A DNA stretch of 32,366 nucleotides from Paracoccaceae bacterium (GTDB lineage: Bacteria; Pseudomonadota; Alphaproteobacteria; Rhodobacterales; Rhodobacteraceae): the NCBI GenBank assembly GCA_013042605.1, contig JABDPT010000108.1, forward strand, positions 1-32,366, in the 5' to 3' direction. The notes beneath the pieces were generated by a model. It made no database searches and was not told where the DNA came from. It saw only the letters and a program-made list of their open reading frames with translations. Of the stretch, positions 9,304 through 17,168 are shown one piece after another. The position numbers were made by a program, and so were the translations under genes. Position 1 is the first letter of the stretch. Every line of letters begins with the position of its first letter.

Positions 9304-10182
9304 ATGCAGATCGTTTTTCACATTGGCGCGCATTGCACGGATGACGACCGGCTGGTGCGGTCGCTTCTGGGCAATCGCGATGTGCTGGCGCAGGCCGGGG
9401 TCGCGGTGCCGGGGCCCGGGCGGTACCGCAAGGTGCTGAGCGAGGCGCTGCAAAAACTGCGCGGGGCCGAGGCGAGCGCGGAGACGCAGGATGTCCTGCT
9501 CGATGCCGTGCTGGACGACGATCATGCCGAACGTGTGGTGCTGTCGAACCCCAGTTTCATCTGCATGGCGTCCAGGGTTCTCGACGAGGGTCAGCTTTAT
9601 GCCAAGGCTGGCAAGAGCGCGTGGCTGCGCCGTGCGTTTCCGGGGGCGGAGGTGGAGTTCGCGCTTGGGCTGCGCAACATGGCAAGCTTTCTGCCGGCGC
9701 TTTACGACAGTCTGAACCCGGACATGCTGTCGGCGGAAGAGTTCCTGGACGGGATCGATCCGCGCGATCTGCGCTGGTCGGACTATATCGAGCGGTTGCA
9801 GGACGCCAATCCGGGCGTGCCGATCACCGTTTGGTGCGACGAAGACAGCCCGCTGATCTGGCCCGAGATCCTGCGCGAGGTTGCGGGCGTCGATCCGACC
9901 GTGCCGCTGGGCGGTGCACTGGACCTGACGCGCAAGATCATGGCGCCCGAGGGCAACAAGCGCATGCGCGCCTATCTCAATCGCCGACCCCCGGCGAATG
10001 AAAACATCCGGCGGCGGGTGGTGGCGGCCTTCCTGTCGAAATACGCGCTGGACGAGGCGGTCGAGCAAGAGGTCGACCTGCCCGGATGGGACGAGGCGCT
10101 GATCGATGAATTGACCGAGCTTTACGACGAAGACGTGGATGAAATCGCGCGGATGCCCGGGGTGCGGGTGCTGATGCCCTGA
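9304..10182 (+). CDS. Conserved hypothetical protein (sulfotransferase-like layout)
   Basis: The track ORF begins inside the tRNA at 9163, which cannot be right. ATG 9304 (MQIVFHIGAHCTDDDRL) gives 292 aa, and ATG 9292 would add four residues. The N-terminal strand and loop FHIGAHCTDDDRLVRSLL recall the start of sulfotransferase-like folds, where the nucleotide-binding loop follows such a strand, but a proper P-loop is not seen. Later segments such as ITVWCDEDSPLIWPEILREV and the acidic C-terminal tail look like a soluble cytoplasmic protein. I believe it is conserved in Rhodobacteraceae but cannot name its function. High-GC codon use contrasts with the island on its left. Confidence 0.75.
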   Translation: MQIVFHIGAHCTDDDRLVRSLLGNRDVLAQAGVAVPGPGRYRKVLSEALQKLRGAEASAETQDVLLDAVLDDDHAERVVLSNPSFICMASRVLDEGQLYAKAGKSAWLRRAFPGAEVEFALGLRNMASFLPALYDSLNPDMLSAEEFLDGIDPRDLRWSDYIERLQDANPGVPITVWCDEDSPLIWPEILREVAGVDPTVPLGGALDLTRKIMAPEGNKRMRAYLNRRPPANENIRRRVVAAFLSKYALDEAVEQEVDLPGWDEALIDELTELYDEDVDEIARMPGVRVLMP

Positions 10183-10226
10183 GGTTTTCGCGATAAGGGC
10201 GGCGCCCGACCGCGGGTGGGCGTGAA

Positions 10227-10254
10227 GCGCCCGCCCATGGGGGCGGACGGGCGC
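10227..10254. terminator. Hairpin between convergent genes (1)
   Basis: GCGCCCG and CGGGCGC form a perfect 7-bp outer stem. The inner CCC/GGG bases extend it. It lies between the convergent stops at 10182 and 10283. Confidence 0.55.
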
Positions 10255-10255
10255 T

Positions 10256-10276
10256 GCCCGGCGGTGCCCGCCGGGC
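10256..10276. terminator. Hairpin between convergent genes (2), bidirectional terminator
   Basis: GCCCGGCGG-TGC-CCGCCGGGC is a perfect 9-bp stem with a 3-nt loop, ending 6 bp from the gapR stop. It follows the first hairpin after one base. Together they could end transcription from both sides. Confidence 0.6.
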
Positions 10277-10282
10277 GAAAGC

Positions 10283-10546
10283 TCACATCCCCAGCGCTTC
10301 CTTGTACATCTCCAGCACCGCCTCTTCCTCGGCCAGATCGTCCTTGTCGCGCTTGCGCAGCGCGATGACCTTGCGCATGACCCGCGTATCGTATCCGCGC
10401 CCCTTGGCCTCGGCCATCACCTCTTTCTGCTGTTCGGCGATGTCCTTTTTCTCGGCCTCCAGACGTTCGTACCGTTCGATGAACTGGCGCAGTTCGTCGG
10501 CGGTCACGCGGTAGCTTTGGTCGGGGCTGCTGGAGGTATCGCTCAT
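10283..10546 (-). CDS. gapR: GapR-family DNA-binding protein (DUF2312)
   Basis: The product is 87 aa from ATG 10546; the track start is a GTG 11 codons upstream without a usable ribosome site. The whole protein is the DUF2312 domain. A long helix (LRQFIERYERLEAEKKDIAE) leads to the signature AEAKGRGYDTRVMRKVIALR and then a C-terminal helix ending in EALGM. In Caulobacter, GapR binds overtwisted AT-rich DNA ahead of replication and transcription forks and stimulates topoisomerases. It is typical of Alphaproteobacteria. AAAGGA lies about 12 nt before the start. The gene is convergent with its left neighbour. Confidence 0.92.
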   Translation of the reverse strand: MSDTSSSPDQSYRVTADELRQFIERYERLEAEKKDIAEQQKEVMAEAKGRGYDTRVMRKVIALRKRDKDDLAEEEAVLEMYKEALGM

Positions 10547-10673
10547 CTGGGGTCTGGTCCTTTCAAACGGGTTTCGCACTCCCTATCCAAGGGCCATGGC
10601 GCGGGCAAGGGCTTGCCCCGCGCGACACATCGGGTTAGGCGCGACATCAGGCAAAACCGGCAGGAGAGCGGCC

Positions 10674-10889
10674 ATGCAGGCCATGGTATGGATCGGCGCC
10701 GGCATCACGGTTCTGGGCGTTGCGATGCTGGGCTGGTGCGCGGTGTCCGCGGCCCGGGCACGCAGCGCGGGACTTGACGATGACGCGTTGCGCGCGCGGC
10801 TTCAAAAGATCGTGGCGCTGAACCTTGGCGGGCTGGCGGTGTCGGGCATCGGGCTGATGGTGGTGATCGTCGCGCTGTTTCTGAGCTAG
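10674..10889 (+). CDS. Small two-helix membrane protein
   Basis: ATG 10674 has AGGAGAG about 7 nt upstream and gives 71 aa; the longer track ORF is not needed. Two membrane helices are clear: VWIGAGITVLGVAMLGWCAV near the N terminus and LGGLAVSGIGLMVVIVALFL at the C terminus. They are joined by a charged loop (LDDDALRARLQKI). No family is recognised. Its stop overlaps the end of the convergent SnoaL-like gene by 4 nt. Confidence 0.72.
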   Translation: MQAMVWIGAGITVLGVAMLGWCAVSAARARSAGLDDDALRARLQKIVALNLGGLAVSGIGLMVVIVALFLS

Positions 10890-11410
10890 GGTGCCGGCGG
10901 CGCCTTTTCCCCGCGATCAAACGCTTCCCAGCCTTCGCCGCCAAACACATCGACCCCAAGCTGGGCCAGCACATGCGGGAAATCGACCATCACCCAGTTG
11001 TCGGTGATCTTGCCGTCCTCGACCTTCCAGAAATCCATATATCGGATCTCGACGCGTTTGCCGGTGGGCGCGAGCCCCATGAAAAGGCCCGAATGCGTCG
11101 CCTCCTGCCGCCCGAAGGCCGCTGCCCATTCGCCCATGTAAAGCCGCGCCTCGTCGATACAGACCTTGTCCGAGAACGCCGCCTGAAACGGCTTTTGCCA
11201 GTTTTCCTGAAATTCGCGCAGGCCCCGCTTGGTGCCGCAGCCGGTATTGCCGAACCAGGTAAAGCTTTCGGCGAAGAACTCTCCGATATCGCCGATGCGG
11301 TGGTCGTTCAGACCGTCGACCATGCCTTCGATCACCGCGCGGGTGGCATCGGTTTTCGACAGATCGGTGTCACGGGTCAGAACGGCCTGTTCAGGGCGGG
11401 AACCTTTCAC
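10886..11410 (-). CDS. SnoaL-like (ester cyclase type) protein
   Basis: A GTG at 11410 with AAGGAGA 7 nt upstream gives 174 aa; the track ORF extends 25 codons further without support. The fold is the SnoaL-like/NTF2 cone: helices around VIEGMVDGLNDHRIGDIGEF, then FTWFGNTGCG, then paired strands (GLFMGLAPTGKRVEIRYMDF) and WKVEDGKITDNWVMVD. The GLAPTGKRVE...G.I.DNW pattern is typical of the polyketide-cyclase/ester-cyclase group. The substrate is unknown. It is divergent from a larger protein with two related domains, and the two may act together. Confidence 0.82.
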   Translation of the reverse strand: MKGSRPEQAVLTRDTDLSKTDATRAVIEGMVDGLNDHRIGDIGEFFAESFTWFGNTGCGTKRGLREFQENWQKPFQAAFSDKVCIDEARLYMGEWAAAFGRQEATHSGLFMGLAPTGKRVEIRYMDFWKVEDGKITDNWVMVDFPHVLAQLGVDVFGGEGWEAFDRGEKAPPAP

Positions 11411-11508
11411 GGCGCAATCTCCTTTCGGCAGGGTCGCTGCCCGGCCTAGACACTCCGCGCGTTCCGCGCAACAGTCCGTGCACACGATTGCAAGACAAGG
11501 CTGCCCCC

Positions 11509-12510
11509 GTGCTTCCCAATGATCTCAAATCCCGCAGCCGCGCGCTGTTGATGGCCTTGGCCGAGGGGGCCGATCCGGCCGGGATCTATCACCCCGACGC
11601 GGTGGTGCATGCGGGCCATCCCTGGGGCGATCTGACGGGGATCGAGGCGATCTCGGCGCTGTGGGCCAGCCTGCGGACGGCCCTGCCCGACATGGAACGG
11701 CGCGACCTGATTTTCGTGGGCGGCGAGAACCGCGACGACCCCCGGCTCGATACCCCGCGCGCGCCGCATCTGGTGGCCGCGATCGGCCATCTTCAGGGCA
11801 GCTTTCTTGCCGATCTCATTGATATTCCACCCACATTCGGCGTCGCCCACCTGCGGCATTCCGAGGCGCATTGGCTTGACGGCGACCGCTTTCGCGAAAG
11901 CTGGCTGTTCCTCGACCTGCTTGACCTCAAGCGGCAGGCGGGTCTCTGGCCCCTGCCCCCGAGCCTTGGGACCGAAGGCATGTGGCCCGGTCCTGCCACG
12001 CAGGACGGGCTGCGCGCCGATGATGCGCCATGGGATGGGGCCGATGCGCTTGATACAGTGTTCAAGATGCATGCCGCACTTCTGTCCTTCGACGGCGTGT
12101 CGCTGGAAAGCATGCCGCACGCCGAATACTGGACGACGCATTTCATGTATTACGCATCCTCCGGCATCGGCATGTGCCGGGGGCTTGAGGGGTTTCGCGC
12201 CCACCACCAGATCCCGTTCCTGCGGGCCTTTCCCGACCGCACCGCCACGGGCCATTTCATCCGCATCAGCGACGGGCCCTATGCGGTGACCGGGGGCGTG
12301 GTCACGGGCACCCATAGCGGCGAATACCTGGGCATGCCTGCCACGGGCAAACACATCCGCATACCGGTGATGGATTTCTACCGGTTGGAGGGCGACCGGA
12401 TCGCCGAGAACTGGCTGCCGATGGACGTGCCTTACGTCGCACACCAGATGGGGCACGATCTTTTCGCCCGGCTGCGCCATTATCGCGGCAAGCCGCGCCG
12501 GACGCTTTAG
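11509..12510 (+). CDS. Protein with two tandem SnoaL-like domains
   Basis: GTG 11509 (ACAAGG upstream) gives 333 aa; a TTG at 11488 is an alternative. The second half (about residues 190-320) is a clear SnoaL-like domain: HAEYWTTHFMYYASSGIG, GEYLGMPATGKHIRIPVMDF, RLEGDRIAENWLPMD. The first half (about 5-150) repeats the plan more loosely: GIYHPDAVVHAGHPWGDLTG, then DGDRFRESWLFLD. It is divergent from the single-domain SnoaL-like gene 98 bp away, suggesting a shared promoter region and related substrates. The reaction is unknown. It ends at the edge of a large palindromic element. Confidence 0.85.
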   Translation: MLPNDLKSRSRALLMALAEGADPAGIYHPDAVVHAGHPWGDLTGIEAISALWASLRTALPDMERRDLIFVGGENRDDPRLDTPRAPHLVAAIGHLQGSFLADLIDIPPTFGVAHLRHSEAHWLDGDRFRESWLFLDLLDLKRQAGLWPLPPSLGTEGMWPGPATQDGLRADDAPWDGADALDTVFKMHAALLSFDGVSLESMPHAEYWTTHFMYYASSGIGMCRGLEGFRAHHQIPFLRAFPDRTATGHFIRISDGPYAVTGGVVTGTHSGEYLGMPATGKHIRIPVMDFYRLEGDRIAENWLPMDVPYVAHQMGHDLFARLRHYRGKPRRTL

Positions 12511-12608
12511 AGCCTTTCGAGAAATACCTCAGGCATCCTCCATCGCGTTTCGCGTTCGACCGAAGGGAGAGGCAGCGAAAACGCGATTCAAGTGTTTTCC
12601 GAAAGGCT
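12511..12608. repeat. 98-bp palindromic element between convergent stops
   Basis: AGCCTTTCG (12511-12519) pairs with CGAAAGGCT (12600-12608). The stem continues inward with one mismatch and G-U pairs to about 16 bp. A nested stem follows, ATCGCGTTT with AAACGCGAT (12542-12550/12579-12587) plus CGC/GCG beyond a one-base bulge. The element starts right after the upstream TAG, and its right end overlaps the TAG of the minus-strand gene. It probably works as a bidirectional terminator. Its size and nested symmetry resemble REP/MITE-type repeats; other genomic copies cannot be seen from this window. Confidence 0.75.
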
Positions 12609-14700
12609 ATTTGGGGTTCAGCGACGCGAAGCCGAGGCCGTTTTTCACCAGCTCGTCAAAGCGCGGTGACGGTGTCCAGAAAAGCGGCTCTTCCCGGGCC
12701 AGACGCTCAAGATCGCGCTTGATCTTGAAAAGCCCTTCGGCATCCGCCGTCTGCATCGGCCCGCCGCGCCAGCGCGGATAGGCAAAGCCGTGGATCATCA
12801 CCACGTCGATATCCGACGGGCACCGCGCGACGCCTTCGTCGAGCAGCTTCGCCCCCTCGTTGACCATCGCGGCAAGGCATTGCTGCTGGATGTCTTCCCG
12901 GCTGAATTTCTGCGGCTCGATCCCCTGAAACACCCGCTCTTCGGCGATGATCGCGGTCACTTCGGGGTCGACCTGCCCGCTGCGCGCGCCGCGCGGATAG
13001 GTGTACCAGCCGCGCCCGACCTTGCGGCCCAGACGCCCCAGCTCGCACAGACGGTCGGGGATGGCGACATAGCGTGCCGACGGGTTGCGCGTGGCCGCCA
13101 GCCGTTGACGCCGCGCCCAGGCGATGTCGAGCCCGGCCAGATCGGACACTTCAAACGGCCCCATGGGAAAGCCGAAATCGCGCATGGCGGTGTCGATCTC
13201 GACCACGCTGGCGCCGTCTTCCAGCATGAACTCGGCGGCCTGCCGATAGGCCGAATTGACCCGGTTGCCGATGAACCCATCGGTCATGCCCGAACGCACG
13301 CCGATCTTGCGCAATTGCCGGGCCAGCGCAAAGGCGGTGGCCTGCACGTCCTTGGCGCTGTCGTCGGTCGGAATGATTTCAAGAAGCGGCATGACATGCG
13401 CGGGCGAAAAGAAATGCAGCCCGATCACGTCTTCGGGCCGGCCCGAGGCGGCGGCCAGGGGACGGATATCGAGATACGAGGTGTTGGTGGCCAGAATCGC
13501 GCCGGGCTTGGCGATGCGGCCAAGGGTGCGGAACACGCCTTCCTTGGTGCGCGCGTCTTCCACGACCGCCTCGACGATCAGGTCGGCATCGGCCATTGCA
13601 CCGGGGTCGGTGTGACCGCTTAACCGTGCGATGCGCTGATCGCGGGCGTCCGCCTTCATGCGGCCCTTGTCGACCGCGCGGTCATAGATGTCGATGATAC
13701 GCTCGACCCCCGCTTCCAGCGTGTCGATATCCCGTTCGACCAGCGTGACGTTATAGCCGGCGTCAAGACAGGCCACGGTGATGCCCGCGCCCATCAGCCC
13801 CGCGCCGACAATCCCGATCTGGCGAATCGTGCGGGGGGTAGCGCCAGCAAGCTGGGGCTGTTTGATCGCGGTGCGTTCGGCGAAAAAGACGTGGCGCAAG
13901 GCGGCGGACTGATCGCTTTTCACCAGGTCTTCGAAGGCCGCGCGTTCGAACTTCATCCCCGCCTCGAGCGGCATGAGCGCGCCGACCTCGATGCAATCGA
14001 CGATGCGCTTGGGCGCTTTGAGGGGAGAGCCCGAAAGGCTTGCCCGGCGTTCGGCCACCGCCGCGAGCCAGCTTTGCGGATCGGCGAGATAGGGGCTGTC
14101 CTGAAGGTCTTTGCGCGGCACCTCGCCGTCGGCCATGCGCAGGGCAAGGTCAACGGCGTCTTTCACCGGTTCTTTGTCGGAAACCGCGTCGATCAGCCCG
14201 GCGGCCAATGCCTGTTTTGCAGTCATCGGATCCCCCGAAAGGATCAGGTCAAGCGCGGCCTTCGCCCCGATCAGGCGCGGTACGCGCTGGGTCCCGCCCG
14301 CGCCGGGCAGAAGACCCAACTTGACCTCGGGCAGGCCGATCGTCGTGGCCGCGGACGCCACCCGCGCGTGGCAGGCCAGCGCCAGTTCGACCCCGCCCCC
14401 GCGGGGCGTGCCATGCAGCGCGGCCACCACGGGCTTTTCGCACATGTCGATCATCGCGCAGACAGTGGGCAGGTTGGGTGCCTGGGACGGTTTGCCGAAT
14501 TCGGTGATGTCAGCGCCCGCCGGGAACGTCCGGCCCTTGGCGCAGATGACAATGGCCCGCACCTCCGGGTCGTCGCCGGCCCGTTCCAGACCGGTAGCAA
14601 GGCCCGCGCGCACGGCGTGGGCAAGCGCATTCACTGGTGGATTCCCAATCGTGAGAAGGGCGACATCGCCCGTCACACGGTACCCGACCGTTTCCCCCAT
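12607..14700 (-). CDS. Bifunctional enoyl-CoA hydratase/3-hydroxyacyl-CoA dehydrogenase (FadB/FadJ-like)
   Basis: This 697-aa fusion catalyses steps two and three of fatty-acid beta-oxidation, or of a related CoA-ester pathway. The start is ATG 14700, two codons inside the track ORF, with GGGAAAG about 9 nt upstream. Residues about 5-190 are the crotonase domain: AGADITEF for the oxyanion hole, and Glu105 (GGGVELALA) and Glu125 (LPEVKLGLLPG) as the catalytic pair. From about 290 comes the NAD-binding domain (GIVGAGLMGAGI), then the catalytic His region LHFFSPAHVMPLLEI and two C-terminal dehydrogenase domains. No thiolase partner is adjacent. The usual HGTALGGG reads HGTPRGGG here. Substrate chain length cannot be told. 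Confidence 0.93.
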   Translation of the reverse strand: MGETVGYRVTGDVALLTIGNPPVNALAHAVRAGLATGLERAGDDPEVRAIVICAKGRTFPAGADITEFGKPSQAPNLPTVCAMIDMCEKPVVAALHGTPRGGGVELALACHARVASAATTIGLPEVKLGLLPGAGGTQRVPRLIGAKAALDLILSGDPMTAKQALAAGLIDAVSDKEPVKDAVDLALRMADGEVPRKDLQDSPYLADPQSWLAAVAERRASLSGSPLKAPKRIVDCIEVGALMPLEAGMKFERAAFEDLVKSDQSAALRHVFFAERTAIKQPQLAGATPRTIRQIGIVGAGLMGAGITVACLDAGYNVTLVERDIDTLEAGVERIIDIYDRAVDKGRMKADARDQRIARLSGHTDPGAMADADLIVEAVVEDARTKEGVFRTLGRIAKPGAILATNTSYLDIRPLAAASGRPEDVIGLHFFSPAHVMPLLEIIPTDDSAKDVQATAFALARQLRKIGVRSGMTDGFIGNRVNSAYRQAAEFMLEDGASVVEIDTAMRDFGFPMGPFEVSDLAGLDIAWARRQRLAATRNPSARYVAIPDRLCELGRLGRKVGRGWYTYPRGARSGQVDPEVTAIIAEERVFQGIEPQKFSREDIQQQCLAAMVNEGAKLLDEGVARCPSDIDVVMIHGFAYPRWRGGPMQTADAEGLFKIKRDLERLAREEPLFWTPSPRFDELVKNGLGFASLNPK

Positions 14701-14785
14701 AACCAAAACTTTCCCAGTACACGGCCCGTTACACCGTTCTTTCAGGATTTAGCCCTGTGGCGCACGCAATGGCAAGCGGCGGGGT

Positions 14786-14977
14786 TCAGACGGGGAAGTT
14801 ATCGGAATCGTCGTAATCGTCGTCATCGGTCACGCCGGCGACCATTTCATAGAACATCGTGGGGCCGACAAAGCCCATCTTTTCAAGATCGTTCAGCATC
14901 CGGTTGAGGCTGCGCAACAGCACCTCACGCTCAATCTCGGAGGCCTGCGCGGCCGCGCTTCGGCTACGGTCTGTCAT
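14786..14977 (-). CDS. Small acidic-tailed hypothetical protein, 63 aa
   Basis: The ORF encodes a helical N-terminal part (ASEIEREVLLRSLNRMLNDLEKMGF) and a strongly acidic tail (DDDDYDDSDNFPV). No ribosome site is obvious, so the call depends on composition. The C-terminal DNFPV resembles DNVPV at the end of another small ORF (15468-15677) on the other side of the DksA-like gene. Function is unknown. Confidence 0.6.
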   Translation of the reverse strand: MTDRSRSAAAQASEIEREVLLRSLNRMLNDLEKMGFVGPTMFYEMVAGVTDDDDYDDSDNFPV

Positions 14978-15037
14978 CGGTCTGCTTGCCTCTGGCTTGG
15001 GATGCGGGTCATGGGAAAATAACGCATGATCATCGGG

Positions 15038-15355
15038 TTACGGGGAACATTTGCGGCAGAACGGCGTATCGGGAAGCACATCGAGCCGTTCTTCAGAAAT
15101 TTCCTCTCCGCATTTGACGCAGAAGCCGTACTCACCCTCGTCGATCCGCTTCAGCGCGGCGTGGATACGGGCGATTTCGGCCTTTCCGGCATTCCCGAGG
15201 TCTTCGAGCATTTCGTCGTCTTCACGCTCGACCGCCGCTTCTTCCCAGTCGCGGGTGTTATGGGTCACAAGCGTCTTGTCGATGCCATGCAATCGGCCCT
15301 CAAGCTCGGCCAGACGGTTTTGCAGAGTTGTTTTTCTTCTTTCGAGAATATGCAT
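15038..15355 (-). CDS. DksA/TraR-family zinc-finger protein
   Basis: ATG 15355 with AAGGAGGGG about 7 nt upstream gives 105 aa; the track ORF's first 50 codons are spurious. A coiled-coil stretch (LERRKTTLQNRLAELEGRLH, then EREDDEMLEDLG) leads to a C4 zinc finger: CVKC, 17 residues, CRKC. DksA-family proteins bind RNA polymerase through its secondary channel and alter initiation, often with ppGpp. This is a short member, and the classic DksA tip residues are not obvious, so it is a paralogue rather than certain DksA. It lies between two small ORFs on the same strand. Confidence 0.9.
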   Translation of the reverse strand: MHILERRKTTLQNRLAELEGRLHGIDKTLVTHNTRDWEEAAVEREDDEMLEDLGNAGKAEIARIHAALKRIDEGEYGFCVKCGEEISEERLDVLPDTPFCRKCSP

Positions 15356-15431
15356 GATCGACCCCTCCTTCTGCGGAAGACTGGGTCGATGGTAAGCCAG
15401 ACCGGGTATGGGGGCATTGATGCAGGTCAAC

Positions 15432-15451
15432 GGCGCCGGGGTTCCGGCGCC
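15432..15451 (-). terminator. Hairpin between the 69-aa ORF and the DksA-like gene
   Basis: GGCGCCGG-GGTT-CCGGCGCC is a perfect 8-bp stem with a 4-nt loop, 16 bp beyond the stop of the 69-aa ORF on the minus strand. No clear T-run is seen. It probably separates that gene from the DksA-like gene. Confidence 0.5.
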
Positions 15452-15467
15452 GGACAGGTCAGAGCGA

Positions 15468-15677
15468 TCAGACCGGGACGTTGTCCCACAGATCGTCAGG
15501 TTCATTGGCGTCCGTGATCGCGGCTTTGCGGGCTATGCGATGGACATTGCCTTGGGTGATCTTCTCGCGCAGCGCGGACTTCAACGCATCGGCCTGTTCA
15601 GGATGGCGCGTCAGGTTTTCGGCGAAGCGATTGATCTCTTCTTCGAGCGTATAGGAAATGGCGTTGTTGTTTTTCAT
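15468..15677 (-). CDS. Small hypothetical protein, 69 aa
   Basis: GGGAGGAC lies 8 nt before the ATG, a good ribosome site. The product is helical and charged (LEEEINRFAENLTRHPEQAD, then LREKITQGNVHRIARKAA) and ends in DDLWDNVPV. It has no membrane segment or known motif. It is upstream of the DksA-like gene with a hairpin between, and its tail resembles that of the 63-aa ORF. Function is unknown. Confidence 0.68.
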   Translation of the reverse strand: MKNNNAISYTLEEEINRFAENLTRHPEQADALKSALREKITQGNVHRIARKAAITDANEPDDLWDNVPV

Positions 15678-15876
15678 TGGTTGGGTCCTCCCGTTGGCTG
15701 GCGGTAATTTCCAGCGGTGGCGTAAGTTCGTAACATGCCGTAAACGAGACTTCGACCGCCCCGACAGGGCGGTTACGTATTCAAAATGAAAGAGGCGGAG
15801 TTTTGCCTAAAATCAGGGCATATGCACTGAATGCCATGCGTTTGGTGAAACCGGAGGTCTCGAATTCGGGCCTGTT

Positions 15877-16194
15877 TCAGGGCTTCGGGCAAAAGCCTTC
15901 GTAAAGCGCCATCATCACCGGCGTGACGCGCGGGTCCGACAGGCGATACCGCATCTGCCGTCCGTCCCGCGTCGCCGCGACCAGCCCGTCTTCGCGCAGC
16001 CGCGCCAGCTGTTGCGACACATAGGCCTGGCTTAGCTGAAGGGTCTCTTCGATCTCGCCCACGGTCTTTTCGGCTTCGACCAACTGGCACAGGATCAAAA
16101 GCCGCGACGGGTTGGACAAGGCGCGCATGACCCCCGCGGCCTCCTCGGCCCCCAATGCCATTGCGTCAAGCGGGATATTAACCATACCGTCCAT
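15877..16194 (-). CDS. bigR: ArsR-family sulfide/persulfide-responsive repressor (BigR/SqrR type)
   Basis: The 105-aa protein is a single ArsR-type winged helix, with LSNPSRLLILCQL as helix 2 and LSQAYVSQQLARLREDGLV as the recognition helix. Cys36 and Cys102 are 66 residues apart, the same separation as Cys41/Cys107 of Rhodobacter capsulatus SqrR. In SqrR a tetrasulfide link between the cysteines releases DNA. Metal-binding CxC motifs of arsenic sensors are absent. It is divergent from blh and the sulfide operon, with an AT-rich palindrome between, so it should repress both directions until persulfide accumulates. ATG 16194 is used; ATG 16185 is possible. Confidence 0.92.
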   Translation of the reverse strand: MDGMVNIPLDAMALGAEEAAGVMRALSNPSRLLILCQLVEAEKTVGEIEETLQLSQAYVSQQLARLREDGLVAATRDGRQMRYRLSDPRVTPVMMALYEGFCPKP

Positions 16195-16220
16195 GCGTCT
16201 AACCGTCTCTGTTCTTCATC

Positions 16221-16242
16221 ATATATCACTATTGTAATATAT
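16221..16242. promoter_or_regulatory. Candidate BigR operator
   Basis: An AT-rich 22-bp imperfect palindrome with perfect outer arms ATATAT/ATATAT and inner AC/GT symmetry lies between the divergent bigR and blh starts. BigR-type repressors bind such AT-rich dyads over their own promoters. It is 26 bp from bigR and 44 bp from blh, suited to blocking both. Confidence 0.7.
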
Positions 16243-16286
16243 CGTCTACTTTCCTATCTTCGCTAGGTAACATCGGAGCACGAAAT

Positions 16287-17150
16287 ATGCACCCAGTCAT
16301 CACCGCTTTTTTCGATTCCGCGACGAATACGATCAGCTATGTCGTGCGCGAACCACAAGGGCGCGCGGCGGCCATTGTCGATAGCGTGCTTGATTTCGAT
16401 TATGCCAGCGGGCGCACCGATACCGCGTCGGCCGACGAGATCGTGGCGTTCGTTCAGAAAGAAGATCTGCGCATCGAGTGGATCCTCGAAACCCATGTCC
16501 ATGCCGACCACCTGAGTGCGGCGCCCTATCTTCAGGAAAAGCTGGGCGGCAAGATCGGCATCGGGCGCAACATCACGATCGTGCAGGACACCTTCGGTAA
16601 GGTCTTCAACGAAGGCACCGAGTTTCAGCGGGACGGCAGCCAGTTCGACGCCCTGCTGGAAGAGGGCGAAAGTTTTCACATCGGACAAATGCGCGCCGAC
16701 GTGCTGCACACCCCCGGGCACACGCCCGCCTGCATGACCTATGTCATCGGGGATGCGGCCTTTGTCGGCGATACTCTGTTCATGCCTGATTTCGGCACGG
16801 CGCGCTGCGATTTCCCGGGCGGATCGGCGGCGGATCTCTATGCCTCGATCCAGAAAATCCTGTCCCTGCCTGACGAGACCCGCATCTTCGTGGGCCACGA
16901 CTACAAGGCCCCGGGGCGCGAGGAATATGCCTGGGAAACCACAGTGGGCGAGCAGAAGGCAAAGAACGTGCATGTCGGCGAAGGCCGCGATGCCGAAGAG
17001 TTCGTGGCCATGCGCGAGGCGCGCGATGCCACGCTTGGCATGCCCAAGCTGATCGTGCCGTCGCTTCAGGTGAACATGCGGGCGGGCAACATGCCCGAAC
17101 CCGAAGAAGATGGCAGCGTGTTCCTGAAAGTACCGGTGAACAAGCTCTAG
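16287..17150 (+). CDS. blh: Persulfide dioxygenase (Blh/ETHE1-like metallo-beta-lactamase fold)
   Basis: This 287-aa enzyme is expected to oxidise glutathione persulfide to sulfite with a mononuclear iron. The metal motif is THVHADHLS (His70, His72, Asp74, His75), followed by HTPGHTPA, the Asp of FVGDTLF and the distal VGHDY. GGAG lies about 8 nt before the ATG. Unlike the Agrobacterium/Xylella Blh fusion, the DUF442 partner domain is a separate gene at the end of this operon. It is the first gene after the BigR operator and lies 18 bp from the first transporter gene. Confidence in family and role is high. Confidence 0.93.
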   Translation: MHPVITAFFDSATNTISYVVREPQGRAAAIVDSVLDFDYASGRTDTASADEIVAFVQKEDLRIEWILETHVHADHLSAAPYLQEKLGGKIGIGRNITIVQDTFGKVFNEGTEFQRDGSQFDALLEEGESFHIGQMRADVLHTPGHTPACMTYVIGDAAFVGDTLFMPDFGTARCDFPGGSAADLYASIQKILSLPDETRIFVGHDYKAPGREEYAWETTVGEQKAKNVHVGEGRDAEEFVAMREARDATLGMPKLIVPSLQVNMRAGNMPEPEEDGSVFLKVPVNKL

Positions 17151-17168
17151 AACGGAAAGGATAGTCCC

